Below are positions 15,701-24,368 of a stretch of 64,000 nucleotides of DNA, in pieces; within the stretch, counting starts at the first letter, position 1, and every line of letters starts with the position of its first letter. The notes under the pieces were generated by a model that saw only the letters and a program-made list of their open reading frames with translations, did no database searches and had not been told where the DNA came from. The DNA lies in contig NZ_CP096040.1 of NCBI RefSeq assembly GCF_023935105.1, positions 4,569,001-4,633,000 of the forward strand, written 5' to 3'. This DNA comes from Caulobacter segnis (lineage in GTDB: Bacteria > Pseudomonadota > Alphaproteobacteria > Caulobacterales > Caulobacteraceae). A program made the translations under genes and the position numbers.

Positions 15701-17137
15701 GTGGCTTCAGTTTCCAACGCCGGCCCAAGCGCCGGCATGAGCGCCGATGGCGCGAAGGTCAACATGGCCTTCGTGGCGGCGATCGTCGCCGTCGCCACGA
15801 TCGGCGGCTTCATGTTCGGCTACGACAGCGGTGTCATCAACGGCACCCAGGAAGGCCTGAACAAGACCTTCAACCTGACCGAATTCGGCACTGGCCTGAA
15901 CGTGGCCGCCATCCTGATCGGCTGCGCTTTTGGCGCTTTCGCGGCGGGCCGCCTGGCCGACGTTTGGGGCCGCCGCACCGTGATGATCATCTCGGCCCTG
16001 CTGTTCGTTATCAGCGCCCTGGGCACCGGCGCGGCCCACACCTCGACCATCTTCGTCATCTTCCGCCTGATCGGCGGCCTGGGCGTCGGCGCGGCCAGCG
16101 TGCTCTGCCCCGTCTACATCTCGGAAGTCACGCCCGCGAACATCCGCGGCCGCCTGTCGTCCGTGCAGCAGATCATGATCATCACCGGCCTGACCGGCGC
16201 GTTCCTGGCCAACTACGTGCTGGCCCACACCGCCGGCAGCTCCACCGCCGAGTTCTGGCTGGGCCTGCCCGCCTGGCGCTGGATGTTCTGGATGCAGGTG
16301 ATCCCGGCCGGCGTGTTCTTCTTCGCCCTGCTGACCATTCCGGAAAGCCCGCGCTACCTGGTCGCCAAGGGCAAGGACGCCCAGGCCGAAGCCATCCTGT
16401 CGCGCCTGTTCGGCGCCGGCACGGGCGCGGCCAAGGTCGCCGAGATCCGCGCCTCGCTGAACGCCGACCACAAGCCGAAGTTCTCCGACCTGCTGGACCC
16501 GGTGACCAAGAAGATCCGCCCGATCCTGTGGGCTGGCCTGATCCTGGCGATCTTCCAGCAGTTCGTCGGCATCAACATCGTCTTCTACTACGGCTCGGTG
16601 CTGTGGCAGTCGGTGGGCTTCACCGAGGACGACAGCCTGAAGATCAACATCCTGTCGGGCGCGCTGTCGATCGTGGCCTGTCTGGCCGCCATCGCCCTGA
16701 TCGACCGCATCGGCCGCAAGCCGCTGCTGCTGATCGGCTCGGCCGGCATGGCCGTGACCCTGGGCGTCCTGACCTGGTGCTTCTCGACCGCCACCACGGT
16801 CAACGGCGCCCTACACCTGGACGGTAGCGTCGGCCCGATCGCCCTGGTCGCCGCCAATCTGTACGTGATCTTCTTCAACCTATCCTGGGGCCCGGTCATG
16901 TGGGTCATGCTGGGCGAGATGTTCCCCAACCAGATGCGCGGCTCGGCCCTGGCCGTCGCCGGCTTCGCCCAGTGGATCGCCAACTTCGCGATCTCGTTCA
17001 GCTTCCCCGCCATGGCCAAGATCAGCCTGTCGATGACCTATGGCTTCTACGCCGCCAGCGCCGTGGTCTCGTTCTTCCTGGTCCAGAAGCTGATCCACGA
17101 AACCCGTGGCAAGGAACTGGAAGCGATGGAGGGCTGA
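15701..17137 (+). CDS. xylE: MFS sugar:proton symporter (xylose transporter XylE-like)
   Basis: A 478-residue sugar porter with 12 membrane segments. Family signatures: GYDSGVINGTQEG in TM1, GRLADVWGRRTVMI (loop 2-3 RxGRR), PVYISEVTPANIRGRLSSVQQ (loop 4-5), PESPRYLVAKGK (end of TM6), QQFVGINIVFYYG (TM7), DRIGRKPLLLIG (loop 8-9) and GPVMWVMLGEMFPNQMRG (TM10). The GTG start at 15701 follows GGGGAGGAC; the upstream in-frame extension is not hydrophobic or conserved in character. C. crescentus has a close transporter near its xyl operon. Xylose is the likely substrate, but glucose or another hexose or pentose is possible. Confidence 0.9.
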   Translation: MASVSNAGPSAGMSADGAKVNMAFVAAIVAVATIGGFMFGYDSGVINGTQEGLNKTFNLTEFGTGLNVAAILIGCAFGAFAAGRLADVWGRRTVMIISALLFVISALGTGAAHTSTIFVIFRLIGGLGVGAASVLCPVYISEVTPANIRGRLSSVQQIMIITGLTGAFLANYVLAHTAGSSTAEFWLGLPAWRWMFWMQVIPAGVFFFALLTIPESPRYLVAKGKDAQAEAILSRLFGAGTGAAKVAEIRASLNADHKPKFSDLLDPVTKKIRPILWAGLILAIFQQFVGINIVFYYGSVLWQSVGFTEDDSLKINILSGALSIVACLAAIALIDRIGRKPLLLIGSAGMAVTLGVLTWCFSTATTVNGALHLDGSVGPIALVAANLYVIFFNLSWGPVMWVMLGEMFPNQMRGSALAVAGFAQWIANFAISFSFPAMAKISLSMTYGFYAASAVVSFFLVQKLIHETRGKELEAMEG

Positions 17138-17138
17138 T

Positions 17139-17254
17139 CATCCTCCCCCTAGCGGGGGAGGTGTCGGCTCGAAGAGACGACGGAGGGGGAAGAGGCAGGG
17201 TCAGCAGCACTTCCCCCTCCGGCCTTCGGCCACCTCCCCCGTTTGGGGGAGGAT
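17139..17254. repeat. GC-rich inverted intergenic repeat
   Basis: It begins with CCTCCCCCTAGCGGGGGAGG and ends with CCTCCCCCGTTTGGGGGAGG. The middle contains GACGGAGGGGGAAG and CTTCCCCCTCCGGCC, again inverted. It lies directly downstream of the symporter and directly before its terminator. Confidence 0.65.
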
Positions 17255-17262
17255 CAAGAGAC

Positions 17263-17294
17263 CGCCCGGGGAGCCGCTTCCCGGGCGTTTTTTT
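17263..17294 (+). terminator. Rho-independent terminator of the symporter gene
   Basis: Perfect 8-bp stem CGCCCGGG / CCCGGGCG, 9-base loop, then seven T residues (17288-17294). It is the strongest intrinsic terminator in the window. Confidence 0.9.
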
Positions 17295-17379
17295 GTGCGG
17301 ATTTCCCGGTCGGCGACGTTGTTACCTCCCCAGTTCGGTCGCCTGGAAAAACGTCATAAAAATCAACCGGAACAGGAAA

Positions 17380-17393
17380 TGACACCGGTGGAC
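17380..17393. promoter_or_regulatory. LacI-type operator before the GH43 gene
   Basis: TGACACCGGTGGAC, core CACCGGTG, 67 bp before the GH43 start. It fits the second operator family of this window. Confidence 0.5.
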
Positions 17394-17459
17394 AGAGTCG
17401 CGCGCTTGCCGCTAAGTGGGCGCCAACGGACGTAAGCCTATGCGTCGGGAGGAACACCC

Positions 17460-19085
17460 ATGGTCGATATCAATCGTCGCGGCGCGCTGGGCGCGCTGCT
17501 GACCGGCGCCGGCGTGGCGGCTGTTCCCGCCGCCAGCGAAGCGAGCGGCCAGATGGGCCTCCTGCCGGCCAAGGACACCAACGGCCCGACCTGGACCAAG
17601 GGCGTCGAGGGCCAGCGCAAGGCCGACCTGGGCGACGGCACGTTCCTCAATCCCATCCTGGCCGGCGATCACCCCGACCCGTCGATCCTGAAGGACGGCG
17701 CCGACTACTACATGACCCACAGCTCGTTCGACGCGTATCCGGGCCTGCTGATCTGGCACAGCAAGGACCTGGTGAACTGGACGCCGGTCACCACGACGCT
17801 GAAGACCAATGTCGGCTCGATCTGGGCCCCCGAACTCTGCAAGCACAAGGGCCGCTACTACATCTACCTGCCGGCCAAGCAGCCGAACAACAACACCAGC
17901 TACGTGATCTGGGCCGACAGGATCGAAGGTCCGTGGTCCGAGCCGATCGATCTCAAGCTTCCCCGCTACATCGACCCCGGCCACGTCGTCGACGAGACCG
18001 GCGAGCGCTGGCTGTTCCTGTCGGGCGGCGACCGCATCAAGCTGGCCCCCGACGGCCTGTCGACCGTCGGCCAGCCCGAGCACGTCTACAATCCCTGGCG
18101 CTATCCCGACACCTGGGACGTCGAGGGCTTCTCGCCCGAAGGCCCCAAGGTCATGCGCAAGGGCGAGTACTTCTACCTGGTCACCGCCGTCGGCGGCACG
18201 GCTGGCCCGCCGACCGGCCACATGGTCATCGTGGCCCGCGCCAAGTCACTGGCCGGCCCGTGGGAGGATCACCCCCGCAACCCGGTCGTCCGCACCGTCG
18301 ACAACAGCGAGAAATGGTGGTCGCGCGGCCACGCCACCCTGGTCGAGGGCCCGACGCCGGGCGACTGGTGGACCGTCTATCACGGCTACGAGAACGGCTA
18401 TTACACCCTGGGCCGCCAGACGCTGCTGGCCCCGGTGACCTGGACCGCCGACGGCTGGTTTGAGGTGGGCGGCGGCGATCTGTCGAAGCCGATCAAGAAG
18501 CCGAAAGGCGGCGAGCCCGGCCCGCACGGCATGGCCCTGTCGGACGACTTCACGAGCGACAAGTACGGCGTGCAGTGGAACTTCTTCGATCCCAAGCCGG
18601 GCGAGCATGAACGCCTGTCGCGGGCCAACGGCGTCCTGACCCTGAAGGGCGCGGGCGAGGCCCCGTCCAGCGGCGCGCCGCTGATCTTCGTCAACGGCGA
18701 CCAGGCCTATGAGATCGAATGCGAGATCGAGGTCGATCCCGAGACCCGCGCCGGCCTGATCCTGTTCTACGACCGCCAGCTCTACGCGGGCCTGGGCTTC
18801 GACCAGAAGAACTTCGTCACCCACCAGTACGGCATCGAGCGCGGCCGCCCCGCCAATCCGCACGGGGCCAAGCTGCTGATGAAGCTGATCAACACCCGCC
18901 ACATCGTCAGCTTCCACACCAGCGGAGACGGCGGGAAGACCTGGAAGCGGTTCGACCGCGGCATGGAAGTCTCGGGCTACCACCACAATGTCCGCGGCGG
19001 CTTCCTGATGCTGAAGCCGGGGATCTACGCGGCCGGCAAGGGCTCGGCGCGGTTCCGGAATTTCAAGTACCGGGCGCTGGCCTGA
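17460..19085 (+). CDS. GH43-family glycosidase (beta-xylosidase / arabinofuranosidase)
   Basis: A five-bladed propeller glycosidase acting on xylo- or arabino-oligosaccharides. The 541-residue protein starts with a Tat-like signal (INRRGALGALLTGAGVA, residues 4-20). The catalytic base Asp is in LAGDHPDPSILKDGADYYM near 67-85, the pKa-modulating Asp is probably in ILFYD or the WAPELC region near 124, and the acid Glu is probably in EGPKVMRKGEYFYLV. The C-terminal 170 residues (from about SDDFTSDKYGVQWNFFDP) form a beta-sandwich typical of GH43 enzymes. Export by Tat suggests a periplasmic location. The start at 17460 follows GGGAGG. Confidence 0.88.
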   Translation: MVDINRRGALGALLTGAGVAAVPAASEASGQMGLLPAKDTNGPTWTKGVEGQRKADLGDGTFLNPILAGDHPDPSILKDGADYYMTHSSFDAYPGLLIWHSKDLVNWTPVTTTLKTNVGSIWAPELCKHKGRYYIYLPAKQPNNNTSYVIWADRIEGPWSEPIDLKLPRYIDPGHVVDETGERWLFLSGGDRIKLAPDGLSTVGQPEHVYNPWRYPDTWDVEGFSPEGPKVMRKGEYFYLVTAVGGTAGPPTGHMVIVARAKSLAGPWEDHPRNPVVRTVDNSEKWWSRGHATLVEGPTPGDWWTVYHGYENGYYTLGRQTLLAPVTWTADGWFEVGGGDLSKPIKKPKGGEPGPHGMALSDDFTSDKYGVQWNFFDPKPGEHERLSRANGVLTLKGAGEAPSSGAPLIFVNGDQAYEIECEIEVDPETRAGLILFYDRQLYAGLGFDQKNFVTHQYGIERGRPANPHGAKLLMKLINTRHIVSFHTSGDGGKTWKRFDRGMEVSGYHHNVRGGFLMLKPGIYAAGKGSARFRNFKYRALA

Positions 19086-19098
19086 CGCCCCAACCACC

Positions 19099-19222
19099 GA
19101 TCTCCCCGGCGAAAGCCGGGGCCTAGATCGAACCCACGAGCGCTCGACAGGCGGACAGGACATTGGCGCGAACACCCCAGCCTCTCAGGATGAATCTGGG
19201 TCCCGGCTTTCGCCGGGAAGAC
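19099..19222. repeat. 124-bp dispersed intergenic repeat, copy 1
   Basis: It begins GATCTCCCCGGCGAAAGCC and ends GGCTTTCGCCGGGAAGAC, with palindromic ends CCCGGCGAAAGCCGGG. The reverse complement of 43554-43677 is the same element at the same length. Inner blocks such as CAGGATGAATCTGGGTCCC are shared. Confidence 0.8.
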
Positions 19223-19234
19223 GGGATATTTCAG

Positions 19235-20095
19235 ATGCTTAAACTGATCTTCGCCACCGCCGCCCTCCTCCTCCCCCTCGCCGCCCACGCCCAGGAGCCG
19301 CTCTTCAAGGCCCCGAAGATCGTCCTCGTCGGCGACTCCACCACCGCGGTGAACAGCGGCTGGGGCGGCGCGTTCTGCGCCAAGCACGTCAGCTCCAACG
19401 TCGCCTGCGTGAACCTGGGGCGCGGCGGGCGCTCGACCCGGACCTATCGCGAGGAGGGCTCGTGGGCCCTGGCGCTGAAGGAGATGAGCTCGGGCGGCTT
19501 CGCCCAGACCTATGTCCTGATCCAGCTGGGCCACAACGACCAGCCGGGCCGACCCGAGCGCTCGACGGACCTGGCCACCGAGTTCCCGGTCAATATCCGG
19601 CGCTTCGTCGACGAGGCCCGGGCGGCCGGGGCTATTCCGGTGCTGGTCACCCCGCTGATCCGCCGCCAGTTCAAGGACGGCCGCGTCCATGACGACCTCG
19701 CCCCCTGGGCCGAGGCGATCCGTAAGGTGGCCGCCGAGACCGGGACGCCGCTGGTGGACCTGCACCAGCTGTCCAAGGACGCCGTCCAGGCGATGGGCCC
19801 GGTCGCGGCGATGCGGCTCGGCGAGCGCCCACCGCCCGCCGAGGTCGCGGCCGCCGCCGGGTCCGGCACCACCACCGGCGCGATGTTCTACGAGCCTGCC
19901 ATCCCCGGCGCCGTGGTCCCGCCGCGCCCGCCGGCCGCTCCGCCTTCGCCTTCGCCGCCCAGCGCGATGGGTGAATTCAAGCCGGTGTTCGACTACACCC
20001 ACATCGGCCCCGAAGGCGCGGACGTCTTCTCGGCCATGGTCGCCAAGGCCCTGGCCCAGGCGGTTCCGGAGCTGGGGCGGCAGCTGCTGCCCTAG
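19235..20095 (+). CDS. SGNH-hydrolase esterase (rhamnogalacturonan acetylesterase-like, CE12)
   Basis: An exported esterase that probably removes acetyl groups from plant polysaccharides. The 286-residue protein has a signal peptide (MLKLIFATAALLLPLAAHAQ), the nucleophile block VLVGDSTTA near 29-37, block II NLGRGGRSTRT near 58-68, block III QLGHNDQPG near 95-103, and the catalytic Asp-His in DYTHIGPEGA near 254-263. That is the CE12 arrangement. A Pro/Ala-rich insert (PPRPPAAPPSPSPPS) precedes the last block. I chose the ATG at 19235; the upstream frame is the 124-bp repeat. The stop interlocks with the convergent neighbour (CTAG). Confidence 0.85.
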   Translation: MLKLIFATAALLLPLAAHAQEPLFKAPKIVLVGDSTTAVNSGWGGAFCAKHVSSNVACVNLGRGGRSTRTYREEGSWALALKEMSSGGFAQTYVLIQLGHNDQPGRPERSTDLATEFPVNIRRFVDEARAAGAIPVLVTPLIRRQFKDGRVHDDLAPWAEAIRKVAAETGTPLVDLHQLSKDAVQAMGPVAAMRLGERPPPAEVAAAAGSGTTTGAMFYEPAIPGAVVPPRPPAAPPSPSPPSAMGEFKPVFDYTHIGPEGADVFSAMVAKALAQAVPELGRQLLP

Positions 20096-21687
20096 GCCCT
20101 CCGGCTGGCCTCCAGGAACGCCTTCAGTCCTTTCAGCAGCTCCTCGCGTTCGGCGTCGTTGGCGGCGCCCTTCAGGGCCTCGCCCAACCTCAGCTGGAAG
20201 TCGGCGCGCTGGTTGTGCCAGTCCAGCGCCCCGGGCGCCTTGGCCGGCAGGCGCGGCCGCGCCTCGCCCGCCCGGATCGCCGCGCCGTCGCCCAGCACGA
20301 AGCTCTCGTCCAGCGCCGGAATGACCAGCCGCTCGGCGGCGAAGCCGGCCGCCGCCAGCCGGGTGCTCAGCCCCAGGGCCGCGTCCGGCTCGCCGTGAGC
20401 GATGAACACCGAACCCGACACCGGCCGTCGCGCCTTGGCCCAGTCCACCAGTTCCGAGGCGTCCGCGTGGCCGGAATAGGCCTCCAACTGGCGGATGCGG
20501 GCCCGCACCCGGATCTCGTCGCCGCGGATCGAGACGCGCGGCGCCCCGTCGGCCAGCAGACGACCCAGCGTGCCGGTCGCCTGATAGCCGCACAGCAGCA
20601 CCGTCGCTTCCTGGCGCCACAGCAGGCGCTTGAGGTGCTTGCGCACCCGGCCCGCGTCGCACATGCCGCTGGCCGCCAGGATCACGTGCCAGCCGTTCAG
20701 CCGCTCCAGCCCGTCGCTTTCGGCCGGTGAGTCCAGGAATCGCAGGCGCTCGGAGGGCCGCAGCGACTCGAACGGGTTGGACTGGGTGCGCGGGTTCCAG
20801 CCGCGCGCCTGGAAGACCTTGGTCGCCTCGATGGCCAGCGGCGAGTCGAGGAAGATGTCGCCGGCCGGGACCTCGCCCGCCGCCATCAGATCCAGCAGGT
20901 CGACCAGCAGTTCCTGGCTGCGCTCGACGGCGAAGGCGGGGATCAGCAGCGGTCCGCCGGCGGCATGGGCGGCGCGGACCTCGTCGGCCAGCTGCAGCCG
21001 GCGCGCGGCGCTGTCGACGCCGACCCGCTCGCGGTCGCCATAGGTCGACTCGATGATCAGGTGGTCGACGCCGGCCGGCGCGTCGGGATCGTCGAGGAAC
21101 GGACTGTTTCCGGGCCCCAGGTCACCGGAGAACAGCAGGCGCTGGGTCTGGCCCGGCGGGCCGACATCGACCGCGATCGAGGCCGAGCCCAGCATGTGGC
21201 CGGCCGGCCACCAAGTGGCGGTGATGTCCCGCGCGATCTGGACCGGCTCGCCCAGCTTGACCTTGCTAAACTGGGCGGCGACGCGCTTGCCGTCCTGCTC
21301 GGTGTAGATCGGCTCGACCGGCGGCAGGCCGCGGCGCTGGTTGCGGCGATTGAGGCTCTCGACCTCGTTCTCCTGGATGCCGCCCGCGTCGACCAGCATC
21401 ACCGCGCCCAGGTCGCGCGTCGCCGCCGTGGCGTGGATCGGCCCCTCGAACCCAGCCAGCATCAGCTTGGGCAGCAGGCCCGAGTGGTCGATGTGGGCGT
21501 GGGTCAGCAGGACGGCGTCGACCCTGGCCGCGTCGAACGGGAAGGGCTGGTAGTTCAGGGCCTTCAGGGTCTTGGAGCCCTGGAACATGCCGCAGTCGAT
21601 CAGCACCGTGGCATGCTCGGTGACGAGCCGGGCGCAGAAGCCGGTGACGCAGCCGGCGGCGCCGTGAAAGGTCAAGGTCGGGGTCAT
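20092..21687 (-). CDS. Beta-CASP metallo-beta-lactamase-fold hydrolase (RNA-processing exonuclease type)
   Basis: A 531-residue MBL-fold protein. Metal motif LTHAHIDHSGLLPKL near 61-75; further ligands in WWPAGHMLGSASIAVDVG near 163-180 and the beta-CASP block with ASGMCDAGRVRKHL near 335-350; then YSGHADASELVDW and FIAHGEPDAALGL. This is the CPSF73/YSH1-like bacterial group, often named as exonuclease or RNA-processing enzymes; the substrate is not shown by sequence. It diverges from the LOG gene. An FNR/FixK-type box lies between them, which suggests oxygen-related control. Confidence 0.85.
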   Translation of the reverse strand: MTPTLTFHGAAGCVTGFCARLVTEHATVLIDCGMFQGSKTLKALNYQPFPFDAARVDAVLLTHAHIDHSGLLPKLMLAGFEGPIHATAATRDLGAVMLVDAGGIQENEVESLNRRNQRRGLPPVEPIYTEQDGKRVAAQFSKVKLGEPVQIARDITATWWPAGHMLGSASIAVDVGPPGQTQRLLFSGDLGPGNSPFLDDPDAPAGVDHLIIESTYGDRERVGVDSAARRLQLADEVRAAHAAGGPLLIPAFAVERSQELLVDLLDLMAAGEVPAGDIFLDSPLAIEATKVFQARGWNPRTQSNPFESLRPSERLRFLDSPAESDGLERLNGWHVILAASGMCDAGRVRKHLKRLLWRQEATVLLCGYQATGTLGRLLADGAPRVSIRGDEIRVRARIRQLEAYSGHADASELVDWAKARRPVSGSVFIAHGEPDAALGLSTRLAAAGFAAERLVIPALDESFVLGDGAAIRAGEARPRLPAKAPGALDWHNQRADFQLRLGEALKGAANDAEREELLKGLKAFLEASRRA

Positions 21688-21749
21688 CCGCGGGTGGTCC
21701 TCGAACGGAAGGGAACACGATCCAACACTTGCGAAAGGCCGCGCCGCCC

Positions 21750-21762
21750 TGATCTAGGTCAA
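21750..21762. promoter_or_regulatory. FNR/FixK-type box
   Basis: CTGATCTAGGTCAAG (21749-21763) matches the TTGAT-N4-ATCAA consensus except for the outermost left base and one inner base. It sits midway in the 111-bp divergent promoter region between the beta-CASP and LOG genes. Confidence 0.5.
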
Positions 21763-21766
21763 GCCC

Positions 21767-21784
21767 ATGCGGCGATCGCCGCAT
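21767..21784. promoter_or_regulatory. 18-bp perfect palindrome
   Basis: ATGCGGCGATCGCCGCAT is self-complementary and lies 15 bp before the LOG start. It may be an operator or an mRNA 5' hairpin; no known regulator matches. Confidence 0.4.
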
Positions 21785-21798
21785 AGTCTGCGTCTTCC

Positions 21799-22629
21799 GT
21801 GCAAATCGAGCGCCCCGCCGTGACCGAAGTCCCCCTGCCCACCCAGGCCCCCGACAACCGCGCCCAGCTGACCTCGCCGTCCTACCGGCTGGCGGCCCTC
21901 GACCAGGACTTCCTGCTGGGCGAGTCGATGCGCGGGGTGCGCTTCCTGCTGGAGTTCGCCAAGGCCGACGAGGTGCTGCGCCGCTGGGGCGTGCGCTCGA
22001 CGGTCGTGGTGTTCGGCAGCGCCCGCGTGCGCGAGGACGGGCCGGGCGAACAGGCGCGATGGTACGAGCAGGCCCGCCGCTTCGGCGCGCTGGTCTCCGA
22101 GCGCGGCGGCGCCAAGCTGGAGAACGGCGACCACGTCCGCGACAACGTCATCGCCACCGGCGGCGGTCCTGGCGTGATGGAGGCGGCCAATCGCGGCGCC
22201 TATGAGGCCGGCGCGCCGACCATCGGCTTCAACATCACCTTGCCGCGCGAGCAGACGCCCAATCCGTACTGCACGCCGGACCTGACCTTCCGCTTCCACT
22301 ACTTCGCCATGCGCAAGATGCACCTGGCGATGCGGGCCAACGCCCTGGTGGTGTTCCCCGGCGGCTTCGGCACCTTCGACGAGCTGTTCGAGATCCTGAC
22401 CTTGCGCCAGACCGACAAAGCCCCGCCGATCCCGATCGTGCTGTTCGACGAGGCCTACTGGCGCTCGATCATCAATTTCGAGGCCTTGGTCGAGCACGGC
22501 ATGATCGCCGCCGCCGACCTCGACCTGCTGCGCTTCGCCGACGACGCCGAGGACGTCTGGGCCGAGCTGGTGCGCGGCGGCCTGAAACTGCCGGAACCGC
22601 CCGTCGACAGCGAACGCGGCGCTGACTGA
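21799..22629 (+). CDS. LOG-family protein (cytokinin riboside 5'-monophosphate phosphoribohydrolase-like)
   Basis: The 276-residue Rossmann-like protein carries the LOG signature PGGFGTFDELFE near 191-202, with upstream VVVFGSARV and VIATGGGPGVMEAANRGA. The family cleaves nucleoside 5'-monophosphates to base and ribose phosphate; many bacterial members act in purine salvage or are unassigned. It belongs to the longer bacterial subgroup with about 70 extra N-terminal residues. The GTG at 21799 gives the listed length; a GTG at 21820 is an alternative. Confidence 0.86.
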   Translation: MQIERPAVTEVPLPTQAPDNRAQLTSPSYRLAALDQDFLLGESMRGVRFLLEFAKADEVLRRWGVRSTVVVFGSARVREDGPGEQARWYEQARRFGALVSERGGAKLENGDHVRDNVIATGGGPGVMEAANRGAYEAGAPTIGFNITLPREQTPNPYCTPDLTFRFHYFAMRKMHLAMRANALVVFPGGFGTFDELFEILTLRQTDKAPPIPIVLFDEAYWRSIINFEALVEHGMIAAADLDLLRFADDAEDVWAELVRGGLKLPEPPVDSERGAD

Positions 22630-22746
22630 TCGCCGGCGTCCGTCGCAACAATAGTCGCTGCAGCTCGTTCACACCCGGGGCGCCGGCCCAAGACGCGGCT
22701 TACCCGACCCGACACGCTCGCGCGGGGTTCTCAAGGGAAAACGAAC

Positions 22747-23424
22747 ATGAAGATCCTGATGGTCCTGACCTCGCACGACCGCCTGGGCGACACGGGGAAG
22801 AAGACCGGCTTCTGGCTCGAGGAATTCGCCGCGCCCTACTATGTCTTCCATGACGCCGGCGCGGAGATCACCCTGGCCTCGCCGGCCGGCGGCCAGCCGC
22901 CGCTGGACCCCAAGAGCGACCAGCCCGAGTTCCAGACCGGGCTGACCCAGCGCTTCAAGGGCGATCCGGCCGCCCAGGCCGACCTGGCTCAGACCAAGCC
23001 GCTGGCTTCGGTCGACGCCGCCGACTTCGACGGCCTCTTCTATCCCGGCGGCCACGGCCCGCTGTGGGACTTGGCCGAGTCCAAGGATTCCATCGCCCTG
23101 ATCGAGGCCTTCGAACGGGCCGGCAAGCCCATCGCCTTCGTCTGCCACGCCCCCGGCGTCCTGCGCCACGTCACGACGGCCGAGGGTCAGCCCCTCGTCG
23201 CCGGGCGGCGCGTGACCGGCTTCACCAACGGCGAAGAGGACGCCGTCGAACTGACCGCGATCGTCCCCTTCCTGGTCGAGGACGAGTTGAAGGCCAAGGG
23301 CGGTCTTTACGAGAAGGGTCCTGACTGGGGACCGTTCGTGATCGCCGACGGCCGCCTGATCACCGGCCAGAACCCGGCCAGCTCGGAAGCCGCCGCCCAA
23401 GCGCTGGTCGAGGCGCTGAGCTGA
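22747..23424 (+). CDS. DJ-1/PfpI-family protein (Hsp31/glyoxalase III-like)
   Basis: A 225-residue class I glutamine-amidotransferase-like protein. The nucleophile elbow is AFVCHAPGVL near 132-141 (Cys in VCHAPG), with the acidic partner in KTGFWLEEFAAPYY near 18-31 and the helix block GLFYPGGHGPLWDL near 95-108. This set matches Hsp31-like holdases and glutathione-independent glyoxalase III, which detoxify methylglyoxal. The ATG follows AAGGGAAAACGAAC. It is probably monocistronic, with a hairpin after it. The 117-bp gap before it shows nothing notable. Confidence 0.85.
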   Translation: MKILMVLTSHDRLGDTGKKTGFWLEEFAAPYYVFHDAGAEITLASPAGGQPPLDPKSDQPEFQTGLTQRFKGDPAAQADLAQTKPLASVDAADFDGLFYPGGHGPLWDLAESKDSIALIEAFERAGKPIAFVCHAPGVLRHVTTAEGQPLVAGRRVTGFTNGEEDAVELTAIVPFLVEDELKAKGGLYEKGPDWGPFVIADGRLITGQNPASSEAAAQALVEALS

Positions 23425-23446
23425 TCGCAGCGCGCGACGCGACTCC

Positions 23447-23476
23447 AGACCGGTGGGCGTCCACGCCCGCCGGTCT
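23447..23476. terminator. Bidirectional hairpin between convergent genes
   Basis: AGACCGGTGGGCG pairs with CGCCCGCCGGTCT (one G-T wobble) around the 4-base loop TCCA. It lies between the DJ-1/PfpI and M23 stop codons and ends three bases before the M23 stop. There is no T-run, so it is a terminator-like or stabilising stem. Confidence 0.6.
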
Positions 23477-23478
23477 CG

Positions 23479-24174
23479 TCACTCGGCTGAATTCCCCACC
23501 GATCCGTCGACCACCGCCACCATGGTCGGGGTGATCAGCTGGGCCGCGTTCACGCGGTCGCCGCCGGGGGCCAGGATCTCCAGGTGCACGTGCTCGGTGA
23601 TGCCGGGATAGTGGTCCTGCAGGCTCTCGACCACGCCGATCGTCTGGCCCAGGTGGACGCTGGCGCCGACCTCGACCTGGGGCGAGACGTAGAAGGCGCG
23701 GGCGGCGTAGCCCAGGGCCGGATTGGTGATCTCGACGAACTTCAGGCTGGTGTCGCCGGCATAAGCGTAGCCGATCTTGGTGACGTAGCCCGACATCGGC
23801 GCCCGCACGGCCTGGCCGGCGGCGGCCACGTAGTCGACGCCCTCGTGGGCGCGGCTGCCGCCGTCGCGGCGCGCGCCGAAGAAGCCGTCGCCGAATACGT
23901 CGTGGCCGCGCGGAACCGCGCCGGTCGGATTGGCGAAGTCGGGGGAGCCGTCGCCGTCGATATCGGCGCCCTTCCAGACCAGCGCCATGACCGGTTCGGG
24001 CTTGGGTTGGGGCGGGGCGATCCTGGCCAGCAGCCTGATGATCGGCGGCGGGCTGGCGTGGCGCGAGACGGGGCGCTCCATCGCCGCCACCACCATCGGC
24101 GCGAAGACGGCCGCCAGGCCCAGGGCGCACCGCAGGGCGGCGGAGCTGACGGTCTTCTCGCGCGATGGGTTCAT
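23479..24174 (-). CDS. M23-family metallopeptidase (LytM/peptidoglycan endopeptidase)
   Basis: The 231-residue protein has an N-terminal membrane or signal segment (ALRCALGLAAVFAPMVVAA) and an M23 domain with zinc-site motifs GSRAHEGVDYVAA near 126-138 and ITEHVHLEI near 193-201. The block GYVTKIGYAYAGDTSLKFVEI lies between. It should cut peptide cross-links in the periplasm. I start at the ATG at 24174 (MNPSREKTV) instead of 24288, whose extra 38 residues have no signal-like character and no ribosome site. Confidence 0.82.
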   Translation of the reverse strand: MNPSREKTVSSAALRCALGLAAVFAPMVVAAMERPVSRHASPPPIIRLLARIAPPQPKPEPVMALVWKGADIDGDGSPDFANPTGAVPRGHDVFGDGFFGARRDGGSRAHEGVDYVAAAGQAVRAPMSGYVTKIGYAYAGDTSLKFVEITNPALGYAARAFYVSPQVEVGASVHLGQTIGVVESLQDHYPGITEHVHLEILAPGGDRVNAAQLITPTMVAVVDGSVGNSAE

Positions 24175-24368
24175 GGGTGACTTTCTGTCGTGGAAGGGCG
24201 CTGGGAAGGGCGCTGGCCGCGTCTCGCGGCCTGGCAGATATGTTTGGTCAGCAGCCCCCGCGCCATGCGACCGGACGTCGCGACACACCCATGCTTAAGC
24301 TATGATTTTATTGGCCAATTTGGAACACAAAGCGGCCTCTAAGCCTGCCCCTCGACAGCCGCTTGCCT

